Below, piece after piece: positions 1 through 12,125 of a DNA stretch of 64,000 nucleotides. This DNA comes from Calliopum simillimum (taxonomy: Eukaryota > Arthropoda > Insecta > Diptera > Lauxaniidae): the NCBI GenBank assembly GCA_951812925.1, contig OX638372.1, positions 6,324,001 to 6,388,000 of the forward strand, in the 5' to 3' direction. Within the stretch, counting starts at the first letter, position 1. The number at the start of each line of letters is the position of its first letter. The notes beneath the pieces are model-generated. The model saw only the letters and a list, made by a program, of their open reading frames with translations, did no database searches and was not told where the DNA came from. Position numbers and translations under genes: made by a program.

Positions 1-1458
1 CATTGCTATTATAATAATAAAAAAAAAGCATTACAATATTATTTAGTGATAGAAATCATCGAATGAAAACTATAGGGTTCAAAAATTCATTCAACAGTTT
101 TGAAAAAATTATTCATTCATTTTAAATAATGAACGAAAACGATTGAATTGTTTAGAATAAATTACAGTCCTACCTACAATGGTTTTCCTCACTTAATTTT
201 AAAAAGCGATTTCTATAGATTTTAGGCGTGATATTGAAGAGTACATAAGCACAAACGATTGAATTAATAAGTTTTTAAATGCTGCACAGGTCAGCAAGGG
301 TAACCCATTAAAAACGACGAGAATGATTTCCAATGTAAATTTTTGATGCTGAGCCCAAATCCGATTACAGAATTGCTCTATCACGTCAGATTTTCGAGAA
401 ATTTGAATATAGCTGTGCAAAACACACTATTTTTCGTTATTTTTGAGGTTATATAAATTGGAATATCTCAAAATCCTGACGTGATGAAAATAAAACAAGT
501 TCAGATTCCTGCATAGGAGGCCCCAAACTACCATAAACGGCTTGAAAAATCAAGAGAGGAAAACAAAGTGGCAAATTTGCAGGCCTGTGTTATTCATGAA
601 CGGTTTTTAGTAATGAATGAAAACGATTGAATTGACTGTTTCACCCTATGCATATCTTATAGATTTTGAGCATCCCTGGCATTATTCTTACATTTTTGAG
701 TTTACTTGTTTTGCATTCTTCTTTAACGATTGAATTATTTTGAATAAATCATTCATGAACGATTTATAGTAATGAATGAAAACGAATTTTGCATTCTTCT
801 ATACCTATTAATTTTTCTTTCAGCAAATCGTCGCCAAAAAACAAGGACACAGGCCTTTAAAAATATTTTATCTTATCTTAAATCATTTATTTTAATAATT
901 TGTTTATTTTTTGATTTCGAAATATTGTTATTAATAGATTGATTACGTGTTAAAATGCGCCCAGGATTTAAGTTCGTAAGTTTTTTATAAAAATGCTAAT
1001 ATGGACTTGTGCTAAATGACAGAATTCACCAGAAAATTTCATTCGGCAATACCTGAACGAAAAAAAAATCATTCGATAGTCAAAATCACAAAGTTACTAA
1101 CTATCGACAGTTGAAGTCATTTGATCACTAATAATATATATATAATATTTTGATAAGAAAGAAACGTGCAAATTGATCTTGGGTGAAGCAAAGCTAAAAT
1201 TTTAGGTGCGCCATAAGTAAAATTATGTCGTTTTTGCTGATAAGAATGACGAAAATGATTCACTTGAAAAATATCATCAGTTTTGTTGACATAAAGAACC
1301 ATATTTTTGGACATTGTCACAACTTAAATTATGCCATTATTTCAAAGATTTAATAAAATATTGCAGAGCATTGAGTCGCAATAATGACATATGAATACAT
1401 ATATATATTACATTTTTCTCATGAGGTCAGTTTATAAGATATCGTTATGATTTTTGGA

Positions 1459-1500
1459 CATGTATGTATTCTCCTTAAACTCCTAGGAGGAGCATAGGGC
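1459..1500 (-). repeat. 3'-terminal fragment of an RTE-like LINE
   Basis: On the minus strand this matches the terminal segment of the LINE fragment at 35085-35395: the same ATGCTCCTCCTAGGAG core followed by a pyrimidine-to-purine stretch and a (CATA)n tail. Only the last ~40 bases are present, as expected for extreme 5' truncation. A third copy of the tail lies at 52551-52610. Confidence 0.6.
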
Positions 1501-2887
1501 CAATTTTTTGGACATAACAAAACTTAATAGGCGGTTATTTTTTGCGTATTTATCTCGGGCTTTTTTATTATTATTTTTTTTTAATCATGACAGTCTTGCA
1601 GCATACGAACAATAGCTCTATCCTCATCGTTTTCTTCCCAAACGAATATATACACTTATCCCGGTGAGGTATATTCATTAGAGTTTCAATTGCCGAATTT
1701 TTATTTTTATAAATTTATTGTATTATATGCATTTTCTTAACTTTTGCCTGATAATAATTTCAATTGTTTTTTTTTTTTTGCAAATCGACAACGTTATTTT
1801 TAACATTATAAATTTAGCTAATCTTTAGAGAATGATATTCAAGTCTTATTTTTATTTTTTTTTTTTTTTCTTAATAATTAAAAATTGAAATGTTAATTAC
1901 AAAAATACATTTGAGTTCGCTAAGCCTTTCTTATACAAAAAATTACGAAACATTTTTAATCATTTTAAAACAATGTTTTAGTTAATATATATAAATTTTT
2001 TAGCATTATGGCTTTTTTTTTAAATATATAACGTCATCGATTTATTGCAAAGAATATTTTATAATTTAAGTATGTGACCTAAATTTGATGTTTATGCAAG
2101 TCGCGTTAACTCATATAAGTTCAAATATGTACAAATAGTATTAAAAATTAATATAAAAATTACGATTAATTCTAATAGAAATGCTACAACGTATCCTAAT
2201 AAATTTATGCTTACAATAATTACTCAACTTTACATTCGGAACGGAGGGTATGATTAAATAAGGAGAATTTTATATTACAAGTTCAAAACTTTCATGTAAT
2301 TTCAAGATAAAAAATAAAACTTTTTTTTTAATTTTAAATTTTTTCTCGTATTGGCTAATAACCTTGTTCGATAAGGACGTTTCAAATAAATAGTGCTATA
2401 AAATAAAAACTACTTAATAGCAGTATAAGCATTATTTTAAAGATGCATTGATTCCAAAAAATTGATCCCGGAGTGTCTGTCAATGGTTCAGGTTGAAAAT
2501 GAAAGTACGGCTTTGCTATTGTCATTTTATAGTCAAATATACCCGTTTGGCTACTCTTATCGGAAGATATGTACAAAAAAATAACTAAAATTTTAATCAG
2601 CCTAGTACTTTCATTCAATTCCACTTTATTGAGACTTATTTGAAACAATTACAATGTGAAATAATTGATATTATTCTTTTTACATAAAATAAGCGGCTTT
2701 AATAAGTATTATAGCCTGCTCTAATATTCTTTCATAGACTCAATCGAATTTCTTTTAAACAATTATTATACACTTGCTCCCGGAGCTCAATATTTGTCTT
2801 ATTTGACGAGTATCAATACTTTCTTTCCTAACCGGAATCATTGACCGTCCAGAGTCTATTTGTTTCGATCAAAAATTACTGTGAGTT

Positions 2888-2893
2888 TTTATT
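2888..2893 (-). terminator. candidate polyadenylation signal of Suv4-20
   Basis: AATAAA on the minus strand about 310 bases past the Suv4-20 stop codon. It is plausible by distance only, because the region is AT-rich and such hexamers arise by chance. Confidence 0.3.
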
Positions 2894-3204
2894 GCCTGAT
2901 TGAAAAAGATAACAAGAAAAATATCAAAAACTACGGTTCAATAGCAATCATGGTATAGTTATTATCAATGCATTAAGAAACTGAGAGATGCACCAACATA
3001 CTCTTCGTGTACTCATTTAGGTCCAAGTGAAGATTGACCGTTGCATATCGTAAGGTTAATTCGCAGTTGAAGTGCAAAAAATAAGTTAATACATCAATGA
3101 ACACTTGCTTGGCTCATCCATATAAAAATGACTTTAATAAAAAAACCGGAATAGGAAAAGGATTTTAACTACGTTTACGGAGGTTTAACTAATAACGAAT
3201 ATCA

Positions 3205-6200
3205 TCAATTCGTCAGGAGATCAGTCGCATTTTTTGCAGCAGTCGCGCTTGTTGAGGACGAAGTTGCTGTTGTTGTTGTTGCACTGCCACTAGCAGAAGT
3301 AGCCGCCAAGCGAAGACGTATGGCAGACGTAGCAGCAGCAGAAGCTGCTGCTGTTGAAGTAGTGACACTACTCGTTCCGCCTCCTACAATATTAGCATTA
3401 GTACTACTAGAAGTAGATATATTTCGTGCAAATGTTGGCGCTAACAGCGCACAGGAACCAAATGTATGTGTTGGCATAGCTTGCGACAGAAATAAAGGTG
3501 TAGTGGTTGTATTGATGCCACCACCACCACCGCTTGCTAACGAGGTGGCGCACGAAACACTTGACGTGATTTGCATATTGGAATGATGATGCTGATTACT
3601 TGACGTAACATAATTTCTTAGCATTGGTAAATGCGATGACAAATTATGACACTGAAATGTTGAGGACTTGGGCAAAGCTGTCGTTGATAAAGCAGTAGGT
3701 GTTGCGGATGAGTTTGAAATAAACGACAAATTTAATGGTGCACTCATTGCTGTAGGAGCAGCAGCAGATGTAATTTCATCAGTATTACTGCCTGTAGCGA
3801 TAGCAAATGACGTCGATGTGCAAGCAGAGGCAAATGATGAATTTGATGAATTCGAAAGTGGTGAGGCTGCGGCCTCAGTTGATGTTGCATTTCCCGACAA
3901 GCAGCTTGATGTATTAAGCGAATTATTGGCAGATGATGACGATGTTGTATTATGCGATGACGAGAAAGAATCATTGTTAGTGCTTGTTGTTGGTGGAATG
4001 TCAATAGTATGGGTTTCATTGCCAAAAATTAATCGCAAGCGTTTCTTTTGTGGTGTAAGCGAAGCAGCAGCCGCTGCAGCAGAAATATCGCTAAAAGTTT
4101 GGTGGTTGGAATTAAAAATTGGACTTGAACGCAATGTCGGTTCTCCACTCAATGCTGACAGTGCTGCTGCGGCCGCTAATTGTTTTTTATGATGTCTGCG
4201 ATGATGATGTTCCTTAGATTTATGACGCTTTTTACGTTTTTGGGGAATAGCATCGAAATCGATCCCATTCTCGGAAATGCCTTCCATGCGTAATATTTCG
4301 TACTCCACAGGCTCCGAATATGAGGAACATGTTAAACTAGAGCCGTTGAAACTACTGCTTTCATCGCTTAAACTTGTGCCAGATTCAATTACTTCATCCA
4401 ATATGGGAGAACGTTTCATGCGTAGCGTTAATTTAAGACGACGCTCTGGTGTTTTTAGCAAAGGCTCAACTGTAGATGTTGATTTTGTAGCGGCGGATGA
4501 GGGATTGGAACTAGAAACCAACGTTGTTTTGCATGGCTCACTATTGGTATGGACACGTTTGCGTGTAACATGCGCGTTATGGTTTTCCTGAAAAATTTGA
4601 TGATTGTTGTTGTTACGGCGTAGGCGTTGATGTTGCAGCAACACTTCTTCAACAGTAGCTGCGTTATCTTCGCTGGGGCTATCTTCTGTAGATAATTTGC
4701 ATTTTGAAGCTGCCGACGACGCAACAACATCAGTTTCTTCAAATGATTCAATTAAATTCTTTCTATAGCTCGGGCTTACTAACCTATTATTGTAACTATT
4801 GATATTCTTATTAATATTCATTACACAACTACTACTACTACTATTACCACTACCAATAGAGCCTTTACTAAATGTGGAACTACTACAGTTACTTAACGTA
4901 CTTAAATTACTGCCGTGGCTGCTGCTTTCGATGCTCCTGTTTATGTTGGTTAAATTCAATTCGGCGGATGAAGTTGCAGCATTGGGATTCGGTGTTGAAT
5001 TTTGTAGCTGTTGCTGTTGGTTGGAAACATTACCTGTTAAATTGCGTTGCTTACTTGGCGACAGCAACGCTAGGTTAGTGCGTTGCATGCCCACCCCCCT
5101 TGTGTTATTACTATTTGAAACGCTAAAACTATTATTACTACTGTTATTGTTATTACAATTACTTGTGGCAGCATTGGTTGCATCTGGTTTTTCGGGAAAC
5201 GCTTCCATGGATGTGGAGTTATGATGATTTCTTAGTACACGACCAACCCCCACACCAATACCACCATTTAACGTGTGGTTGGTTATGGTGGCTGTGGCTG
5301 CTGCAGCATATCGCACAATACCGTTTCGTGTCACTCGTTGCTGCTGTTGTTGTTGTGATGGTGTATTTGCAGCTTTTAGACTATTCTCATCGGCTGTGCT
5401 TTCTGTCGTTTCAGAGCTAGCTGCACTTTCGTGACGCTCGTTAAAAACACAACCCTTATACGGTTGTGCATCACTGCCGATGCCAAAATCATCTGTATCC
5501 AAATCGACTACTTCGTTGTTGGTGGTTTCATCATTCTGCTCTTGATCAGATTCGAGTACGATTACGTCATCAGTAACAACAGCATTGCTGCTTTTAGTTT
5601 TCAAGTGAGATGTTTGCTGCAGCTGACTGGAGCGCGTATAACGCCCGTTCCCAGCGCGCAGTGTTTTAGACCATTTATTAGGTTCATCCTGCGCCAGCTT
5701 TTGAAAGGTTGTACCACGGCGAAGTTGCCGCTTCGTAGCTACTCCGCCAATTATTTCCGTTTCTCCAGACTTGACATGGGGCTGCTGCGTCCCGATACGA
5801 GTACTATAATTGGATTGTGCAAATTCCTCTGTTGATGTTGAAGATATTGTGCTACTTGTACTATTAACTCGGGCAGACTTACGCAGTGATTCGCGACATA
5901 CGTTAAATGCGCCGCTATTACCGCTGTTCTTCGTTAAATCTGATGGCAGTTTTTGTGTTTGTGATGCATCGGTTGCCGCAGACACAGTGCCAGACACATG
6001 ATGGTGATGGTGCTGCTGCTGCTGTTGTTGTTGTATATAAGTGTTGGCCATTATCATCTCTGCATCGTACTTTGTCATCCCCTTTTGTCGCAACTCTTTC
6101 ATTGTCAAAGGCGTAGCAACAGCAGGTGAGTGCTTATTTAGCGCATTTACTTCCGCGCTTTTGGCCACATTTGTTGTATTTGAATCAGAATCTGTTTTTG

Positions 6201-6945
6201 GTTGAACACTACAATTACCACCAGCACTAGTGCAACGAACAGTTGTATTGTTAGTGTTGTGGCTTTCCATGTTCGACAGGCAGGTGTTTGTATCCATATT
6301 TGTCGCATTAGAATTAGTCGAGTTCGCTCGGCTTTTAATGCGATTAATACGATTGTCAGTCTCTCTTAAACGATAACCCGTGCTCGCTGTAGGATCATGT
6401 GGATTTATCCCAACTACACAGGCTCCTCCCAATATTGACAAACCACTGGCATCCCCAGTCCCATTTTGCCCGTTTTTGTTTTTGCCAGCAAATGCGCCAG
6501 TGCCACGTCTTTCACACGTTTCACACTCACAATAACAATTGCCATCACCAAAAAAATCCTCACCATAAAAACAGGTGATTTCTTCTCCAACTTCAATATC
6601 ACGTAAAACCTTGACGCACGCAGTATCACGGCCAGTGGCTACAAATTTACAATTTGCCCGACAATCATGATTAATATAAGCGGCAGGACCAAGCCACAGT
6701 TGAGCACAATTCTTGCGACAACTATACATCACAGAAAAATCGTTTTTCCCCGTGTGCAACAATGCAGCTTCTTCAGCTTCGGTCAGCTCTGCTATACAAC
6801 CGACAAGGCATTCAATTTTATCATTTTTCGACCAGCGTTTAGTCGAGCTAATTTTTGCGCCCTTCTGTCCTTCCAACGAATAGCGATAACAGGCTTCGAT
6901 TAGGAATCCACTGTCTTTGTCAAAAACACGCAAATAACGAATTAT
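3205..6945 (-). CDS. Hmt4-20: Suv4-20 histone H4-K20 methyltransferase, exon 2 (SET domain and C-terminal tail)
   Basis: This is the second coding exon. The acceptor CAG lies at 6946-6948 and joins in phase 0 to exon 1 at 8414, giving about 1431 residues in total. The family di- and trimethylates histone H4 lysine 20 in pericentric heterochromatin using S-adenosylmethionine. The exon opens in the SET domain (residues ~186-320). It shows [22 protein letters not shown] (cofactor-binding NHDC at ~277-280) and [12 protein letters not shown] (~306-317). A cysteine-rich post-SET (CYCECETC, ~322-329) would bind zinc. The rest is a long low-complexity tail with Gln/His runs, Asn/Ser/Thr-rich stretches and a basic KKRKKRHK-like patch with His repeats. 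Reading the exon back through the acceptor gives a GTG-started extension that I reject as intronic. The family assignment is firm; the tail is poorly conserved even among flies. Confidence 0.95.
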   Translation of the reverse strand: MIRYLRVFDKDSGFLIEACYRYSLEGQKGAKISSTKRWSKNDKIECLVGCIAELTEAEEAALLHTGKNDFSVMYSCRKNCAQLWLGPAAYINHDCRANCKFVATGRDTACVKVLRDIEVGEEITCFYGEDFFGDGNCYCECETCERRGTGAFAGKNKNGQNGTGDASGLSILGGACVVGINPHDPTASTGYRLRETDNRINRIKSRANSTNSNATNMDTNTCLSNMESHNTNNTTVRCTSAGGNCSVQPKTDSDSNTTNVAKSAEVNALNKHSPAVATPLTMKELRQKGMTKYDAEMIMANTYIQQQQQQQHHHHHVSGTVSAATDASQTQKLPSDLTKNSGNSGAFNVCRESLRKSARVNSTSSTISSTSTEEFAQSNYSTRIGTQQPHVKSGETEIIGGVATKRQLRRGTTFQKLAQDEPNKWSKTLRAGNGRYTRSSQLQQTSHLKTKSSNAVVTDDVIVLESDQEQNDETTNNEVVDLDTDDFGIGSDAQPYKGCVFNERHESAASSETTESTADENSLKAANTPSQQQQQQRVTRNGIVRYAAAATATITNHTLNGGIGVGVGRVLRNHHNSTSMEAFPEKPDATNAATSNCNNNNSSNNSFSVSNSNNTRGVGMQRTNLALLSPSKQRNLTGNVSNQQQQLQNSTPNPNAATSSAELNLTNINRSIESSSHGSNLSTLSNCSSSTFSKGSIGSGNSSSSSCVMNINKNINSYNNRLVSPSYRKNLIESFEETDVVASSAASKCKLSTEDSPSEDNAATVEEVLLQHQRLRRNNNNHQIFQENHNAHVTRKRVHTNSEPCKTTLVSSSNPSSAATKSTSTVEPLLKTPERRLKLTLRMKRSPILDEVIESGTSLSDESSSFNGSSLTCSSYSEPVEYEILRMEGISENGIDFDAIPQKRKKRHKSKEHHHRRHHKKQLAAAAALSALSGEPTLRSSPIFNSNHQTFSDISAAAAAASLTPQKKRLRLIFGNETHTIDIPPTTSTNNDSFSSSHNTTSSSSANNSLNTSSCLSGNATSTEAAASPLSNSSNSSFASACTSTSFAIATGSNTDEITSAAAPTAMSAPLNLSFISNSSATPTALSTTALPKSSTFQCHNLSSHLPMLRNYVTSSNQHHHSNMQITSSVSCATSLASGGGGGINTTTTPLFLSQAMPTHTFGSCALLAPTFARNISTSSSTNANIVGGGTSSVTTSTAAASAAATSAIRLRLAATSASGSATTTTATSSSTSATAAKNATDLLTN

Positions 6946-7435
6946 CTGGAATGGCACACAAAAGCGAAAATATTCATTTGGTAATATTGAAATGAAAATA
7001 TTAAAGTTTTTGGTTTTGATGGAAATATTGTGATCAAAACTTATAAAAAATAAAAAAACAATTTATCAACGGTCGCACTATGATTGCAGAGATCACATTT
7101 TGTGGCAAAATTTAAAGTTGTAAAAATTAAATGTTTTTTGTAATTATGGGTAATATAAATCATAACACATAAATACAAATGTTTTTATTGGAAATTGAAT
7201 AAATTTTCGAGTTGTAAGCAGAGAAAGTTTTATTTTTCAACTTGGTCCCAAATATAAAATTATTAATGTTTGCAAACTTTCTTAACCTGAATCTTATACA
7301 TTTATCAATATCAGAGTATTCTGTTACCTTTCTTGCAGTTTTTTGTAGTTTTTACTACTGCTTCAAAAACGTCGATTTCTTCAACGCGTGGCGTAAAGTT
7401 TTTATTATCAGATTCTTAATCAGCGTCTGTCAAAA

Positions 7436-7880
7436 CAGATCAGATTCTTAATCAGATGATATTTAGCAATTTTTGCCGCCACATTGGATCCGCCATTTTA
7501 AACATGAAATTTTTACTACCGGATTTTTAATCAGAGTCTGTTAAAATCCTCGAAATACGATTTTCTTGTAAATCAGAAGATATTTAAAAAATTTTGCCAC
7601 CATATTGGATCTGCCATTTTAAATTTAAAATTTTTATCATCAGATTCTTAGTCAGCGTCTTTAATTTAAAATTTTGATAATCATATTCGATATGAATTAT
7701 GTGTCCTTTTGGTTAATAAAATTTGGTTTTGGTTGTTGGGCTCTAGGTCAGATTCTTAATCAGCGTCTGTTCAAATCCTCGAATACTGATTTTCTGGTGA
7801 ATCTGAATATATTAAAAAAAAATGCCGCCATATTGGATTCGCCATTTTGATTTTTAATGAATTGACCTCAGATTTGTAAT
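7436..7880. repeat. ~120-bp tandem repeat with GGATCCGCCATTTT core
   Basis: Three to four degenerate units share 'TTGGATCCGCCATTTT' followed about 25 bases later by 'CAGATTCTTAATCAG'. The cores fall near 7485, 7605 and 7830. The same unit type occurs at 9955-10298, outside the gene. Confidence 0.75.
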
Positions 7881-7984
7881 CAGTAACTTTGATAGCATCC
7901 GTGTGCCGATTTTTATCCCATTAAGGTGATGCCTTATAGTTTTGGCCACAATATGTGATAAATGCAATAATGAGTTGATTAGAT

Positions 7985-8334
7985 TACAGGTTTTCCACTC
8001 CACTTCATATTGATATTTTTCCAAATCAAATTTAACTTTTTCCAAATCAAAACAAACCTTTTCCAAATCAAATTAAACTTTTTCCACAAATTTTTAGCTT
8101 TTTCCAAATCACTTGGCCAACCCTTCCACATTCTGAAAGGTCTTTCTTTCATACATATACCAAGTTTCATAACGATACAACATAGAAACAGAGATATATA
8201 ATTTTAAGTATATTTTTGCAAAGTTTAATTTGATTTGGAAAAAGTTTTATTTTGATTTGGAAAAAGTTCACTTTGAAATGACAAAAGATCAATATGATGA
8301 GGAGAAGGTATTACTTGGAGTGGAAAACCTGTAT
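7985..8334. repeat. fold-back element with internal minisatellite
   Basis: The termini are inverted: ACAGGTTTTCCACTCCA at the left matches its reverse complement at the right, followed by a shared CATATTGAT subterminal block. Inside, a ~24-base unit (TTTTCCAAATCAAA) repeats in one orientation on the left and in the opposite orientation on the right. A degenerate relative lies at 24315-24570. It behaves like a non-autonomous mobile element, not a gene. Confidence 0.75.
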
Positions 8335-8413
8335 CATATTATGGAATATAGATTTTCCTTCTACACATTTCACCATAGGTTAAATATTAAGTAATGAAGC
8401 TCTTATTACTTAC

Positions 8414-8968
8414 ATGATCATGCAATCGTTTAATAGAGATTTTATTTCTACTCTTAAAACTGCGCGGTATCCACGGCCCGCTGAATATCCGCTTAACTGC
8501 CACATCATAATTTTGCGATTTTATAAATTCTTCAACAATCGATTTTAGTTCCGCACTATCGACTTTAAGGGGACGATAGCGAATGTTCATTTTGTGCGTT
8601 TGAAAACCCAAATGTGGATCCAGTATAAGTGAAGTGGCCAAGTCATCATTTTCAGAGAGTTCTTTTGGTGTCATCCCCGTCGATTGTGATAATCGGCTCA
8701 CAATGCTATTGCTGGAGGATGAACCATTGGAACTACCGCTACCACTACCTCCACCTCCGCCACAGAAGTGGCTATAACCATTTGTGGAGTGATGGTTATT
8801 GTTGTTACTGTTTCCGCTATGGTTGTTATTGTATCCATTACATCCACTAGATGATGACATCGAGTGGGATTTTGTTGATGCCGCTGTGGTATTGGATGTA
8901 GTGGAAGAGTTAGTGTATCTGGTACTGATAGTATCACCGCGTCGACTGTTATTTGAACCAACAACCAT
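8414..8968 (-). CDS. Hmt4-20: Suv4-20 histone methyltransferase, exon 1 (N-terminal domain)
   Basis: This exon encodes residues 1-185. The start is the first ATG after an AT-rich leader (context GAAATGG). Residues 1-95 are Ser/Asn/Gly-rich with a poly-Gly run at ~70-75 and look disordered. Residues ~98-185 are the conserved Suv4-20 N-terminal helical domain, with the family block [20 protein letters not shown] followed by THKMN. The exon ends RLHDH exactly where the SET-domain exon begins IIRYLRVF. The donor is GTAAGT in phase 0. The N-terminal domain packs on SET in vertebrate structures, so both exons are needed for activity. No upstream coding exon is seen. Confidence 0.92.
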
Positions 8969-9138
8969 TTCTATTCACAGAAACTGAAAAAAAAAAAACA
9001 TTTTAATTGCAAAAAGCGAAATTGATATTTCGAATTTCTATTTTTTTTTTTTTCGACAATAGCCAAGGAAAGTTAGAATTTTTCTACGAAATAATTCCAA
9101 GTGAATTTTTTCACCGCAATTATCTGTATTTATACATG

Positions 9139-9247
9139 ACTATAATTTGCCTTGTGGCCAAAATTCGACCATTTCGATTAGACTTTAAAAAAGACACCCA
9201 GCTCTTACCTAAGCAAACAAATTCTCATTACCATTCTCAATAACCAT
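9139..9247 (+). repeat. dispersed repeat, leader segment only (GC-box family)
   Basis: It matches 55264-55363 over about 100 bases (AATTCGACCATTT, GACTTTAAAAA, CCTAAGCAAA) and, inverted, 53138-53182. In the other two copies this leader is followed by tandem units containing GGCGTGGCACCGCCCACTT; here the tandem part is missing. It lies just upstream of Suv4-20 and could be mistaken for promoter sequence. Confidence 0.65.
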
Positions 9248-9954
9248 GTCTATCAATAAGCTCTTGTAAGTATTAAGTATTTTTATTCGTTATCTTATTT
9301 CACACAAAAAGGTCCAGGGCAAAATTCCCGTAGGACGAATAGTTTTCGAGAAAAGTTAAACATTGTAAATATTTGTTTGTTTTTTTTTTATTTGTCCTTT
9401 ATAATTTCTGAAACTAACTAATTTTTACACCGCGGTAAACAAGTAAAAAGTAAACAAGTGGAAAAAATAACTTCTATTCATCTTTTCGCAATGTAACGAA
9501 ATGGAGTCTCTCAGTGAATGTTTGTTTCATATGTTTCTCAAATCCAAAGCGTTTTATCTCGTTCACAGTTTATGTAAATAGGCAACTGTTTCGTGAAAAT
9601 ATATACACAAAAAAATTGTTGAAGTGGTTTTTAATATGATAAATGTTATAGCATCCACGGCCATCCGTCTAGTTTCTACATGCATCTTATTCAGAGTACA
9701 TTTTTCTACAAACCTGTAAAAAAATTAGCTGCCCCGAGGTGCCTCTGAAAAAGATATTAGGACTTTCGTAAAGTATTTCATTTTCGTAATAATTGATCCC
9801 AGAAACAAATCTTCCGTAGATAAAGATGCTGTTCAGCATATTTTGACCGAAATTTTGGATGTGCCAGTTTGTGTTACAAAAATTTATTTCATATTTCCAA
9901 TCAGCGACCTCAAAAACCCCAATAACTCTCTTCTTATTGATTAATGTAGTTTTG

Positions 9955-10298
9955 CACTAAACTGTTCGTCATTGTGGGTCCGCCATTTTGTATTTCGTAA
10001 ACTAGGTTTCAGATTCATTATAAGCAACATCTGAAACTCCAATGTACCGTTTTTGGTGGTAATAAATGCAGCTTAGCAGTTTTTAGTCCACCATTTTGGA
10101 TCCGCTATTTTGTTTTTTTTTAAAATAGATTTCAGATTCGTAATAAGCATCATCACAAACCTAAAATTACCGACTTTCGTGAGAATACATTTGGTTAAGC
10201 ATTATTTGTGCACCATTGTGGATCCGCCATTTTGTTTTTTTAAAAATGGATTTCGGATTCGTAATCAGCATCATCAAAAACCCCTTATTACCGACTTT
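9955..10298. repeat. ~120-bp tandem repeat, three units
   Basis: Three units carry GGATCCGCCATTTTG near 9975, 10090 and 10218, each followed by TTTCAGATTCGTAATAAGCA-like sequence. It is the same family as in the Suv4-20 intron. It ends abruptly where a LINE fragment begins at about 10299. Confidence 0.75.
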
Positions 10299-12015
10299 CA
10301 GAATTTTGGCCAGCTTTATCGATTTTCCGACCACTGTGCACCGTATCGATCAGGAAAAGAATTATGTGTGGAATTATCAATAATTCGTCATAATAGTGTT
10401 TTCAATCTGCATTCTCGATATCATTCAGTTGATCTTCACTCCAATTTTCGTATTTTGCCTGTTAAGGCCATTCATAGGTTACAGTTGTTATGGCACGTTC
10501 ATAAAGTCCAAAATAATCTAAGTCCTAATAATGTTCAGATTTTGACGCTTCAACACTCGTATAATACAAGGCATAGAAATCTTCTGGTCATTTCTCGAGC
10601 AATAAATGCTATGTCGTCGCAGAGTATATCGCACAATGGACTTAGGTGGTATAATGAGTTGAACAGTTCGATCAAGAACCTGTCGAATATAGAGTTATTC
10701 AAAAATAATTTAAAAGAATTCCTCTTAAATAGAACTACGCTGCTAGCTATTTTGTAAATTTTGTATTCTACTACTTAATCTGTAAAATTGTATAAATTTG
10801 TAAATTTTCAATTTCGCTTAAGTTCCTAGTTATTACAATGAATTGTTAAGGGTTATATTGTCTTTTCCTTGAATTGTTTCATTTTAACACATTGACTGCC
10901 GCCAGACCAATTTTTGTACTGTTTGCCAGGGTGGCAAAATTTTATTTTTTTTATTTTCATGTTTTATATGAAATAACAGTCATTGTTAGGTGTTTAGTTG
11001 CGTTTCTACAACTTTTGGAAGTCCTAGAAAAGATTTAGTCCTGGCTATTGAATACCATAGCCATGGCACCCTATGCAAAGATAGACGTCTATCTGTTTGC
11101 CAGGTGCCATGACTATTATTTTCAATAGCCAGAAAGAAGAGAGAAGTGTTATAAAGTTAACAGTACTGTATATAAATATATATGAGACGTTTCACGTCAA
11201 CCGGCGACCTCGCGAGAATTTGTGGGGACGGAAAATAAAGTTTTGGATCCCACAGTGGTGCTTTTAAAAATTTCAATTTGGCGACGTTGTAAAATGCGCC
11301 GAAAAGGGCCGTAAAATAAATTTTTTTTAATATTTCGACGTAAATTTCATCACCCGGGGGTTTTGGTGGTCGCTGATCACGAATCTGAAGCCAGAATTTG
11401 AGAATTCTTAAATCTAAGATGGCGAATGCACACATTGTGGGAAAATCCTAATTTTGACCAAGTCGAAAAAATAAAGCTAGAGTTGTTCAAATTCGTCCAA
11501 ACTTACACACATAGCTTAGAAATATTAAGGTATGCATTGTTTGAGAACCCTAGCGTTATTTTTTCGACTTCTAGCTATTAGAATTTTCTCACGCTAAGAT
11601 AGTTTTTATTATTTCTCAAAATAAATGTCTATAAAATCTAAGCAAACCACAAACTACTCAAACCAAGTGCACTTAGCACTAAGGGTGGTACTAGTCTTTC
11701 CATTTTGTATTGAATTTTGTTTCTAGAGGCTATGCATTTTTCATGACGAGGCAAAATAACAAAAAACTACTGGCTATGGAAATACATAGCCACAAACCTG
11801 AATGAAACTGTACTGGCTATTGAAATCAATAGCCATGGCAGTCAATGTGTTAATGATTTTAATAATCACTTCTAGCTTTTTAGTTGTCGGTCTCTTTTAG
11901 TTCCTTAGACCTTTTGGTTGAACTAGTCATTTAATAATTATTTATATTATTTTTAATTATTTATAACTTTGCACATGAATTAAATATATATATATAAAAA
12001 AAAAAAAAAAAAAAA
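10299..12015 (+). mobile_element. 5'-truncated non-LTR retrotransposon, interrupted
   Basis: The coding remnant (to the stop at 10757, about 150 residues) is the C-terminal end of a reverse transcriptase polyprotein. It has the YNTRHR...W-N-LP-like pattern (HSYNTRHRN ... RWYNELNSSIKNL ... FKNNLKEFLL) typical of jockey/CR1-type ORF2 tails. The 3' UTR runs to a poly-A tail at 11996-12015. A piggyBac-like element (10888-11849) sits inside the 3' UTR. The 5' end is lost and nothing catalytic remains. The exact clade is not determined. Confidence 0.8.
10888..11849. mobile_element. piggyBac-like non-autonomous DNA element
   Basis: It is bounded on both sides by TTAA, the target duplication of piggyBac elements. 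Its terminal inverted repeats read CACATTGACTGCC at the left and the complement at the right. Subterminal short hairpins recur, for example GGCTATTGAAATCAATAGCC. No transposase is encoded in 962 bp. It interrupts the LINE 3' UTR, which resumes at the right side, so it is younger than the LINE insertion. Confidence 0.85.
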
Positions 12016-12125
12016 GGAAGTGAAAATAGTACTTTTTGTAATATAGTAGTGCAAAAAGTCTGATTCACTACATTTCCAAAATAGGTTAGAGCATGAAAAT
12101 CGGTTAAGAATGTTCTAGTTATGGT

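Larger units (their letters stand above)
1..3204. other. AT-rich intergenic stretch, no gene seen
   Basis: Homopolymer runs of A and T dominate and no ORF here looks coding. The only structure I see is a dispersed short direct repeat around the motif AATGAATGAAAACGATTG near 120-150, 600-640 and 760-785, plus a LINE tail fragment near 1459-1500. The last 300 bases are the likely 3' UTR of the minus-strand Suv4-20 gene. Confidence 0.6.
6946..8413 (-). other. Suv4-20 intron
   Basis: The donor on the minus strand is CAT|GTAAGT at 8413 and the acceptor is TTCCAG at 6946. The 1468-bp intron is not plain sequence: it contains a ~120-bp tandem repeat (7436-7880) and a fold-back minisatellite element (7985-8334). 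If the intron is retained, translation adds nine residues after the exon-1 donor and stops at 8387. Confidence 0.85.

Noticed and set aside
3320..6116. Several plus-strand ORFs of up to 174 codons opposite Suv4-20
   Set aside because: They are antisense shadows of the low-complexity Suv4-20 tail (Ala/Val/Leu runs produced by complementary CAG/GCA repeats).
6946..6957. GTG-started N-terminal extension of the Suv4-20 SET exon
   Set aside because: These bases are the end of the intron; the CAG acceptor and the phase-0 join to exon 1 explain the frame.
7436..10298. CRISPR-like array
   Set aside because: Units are degenerate ~120-bp tandem repeats without short identical repeats and unique spacers, and the DNA is eukaryotic.
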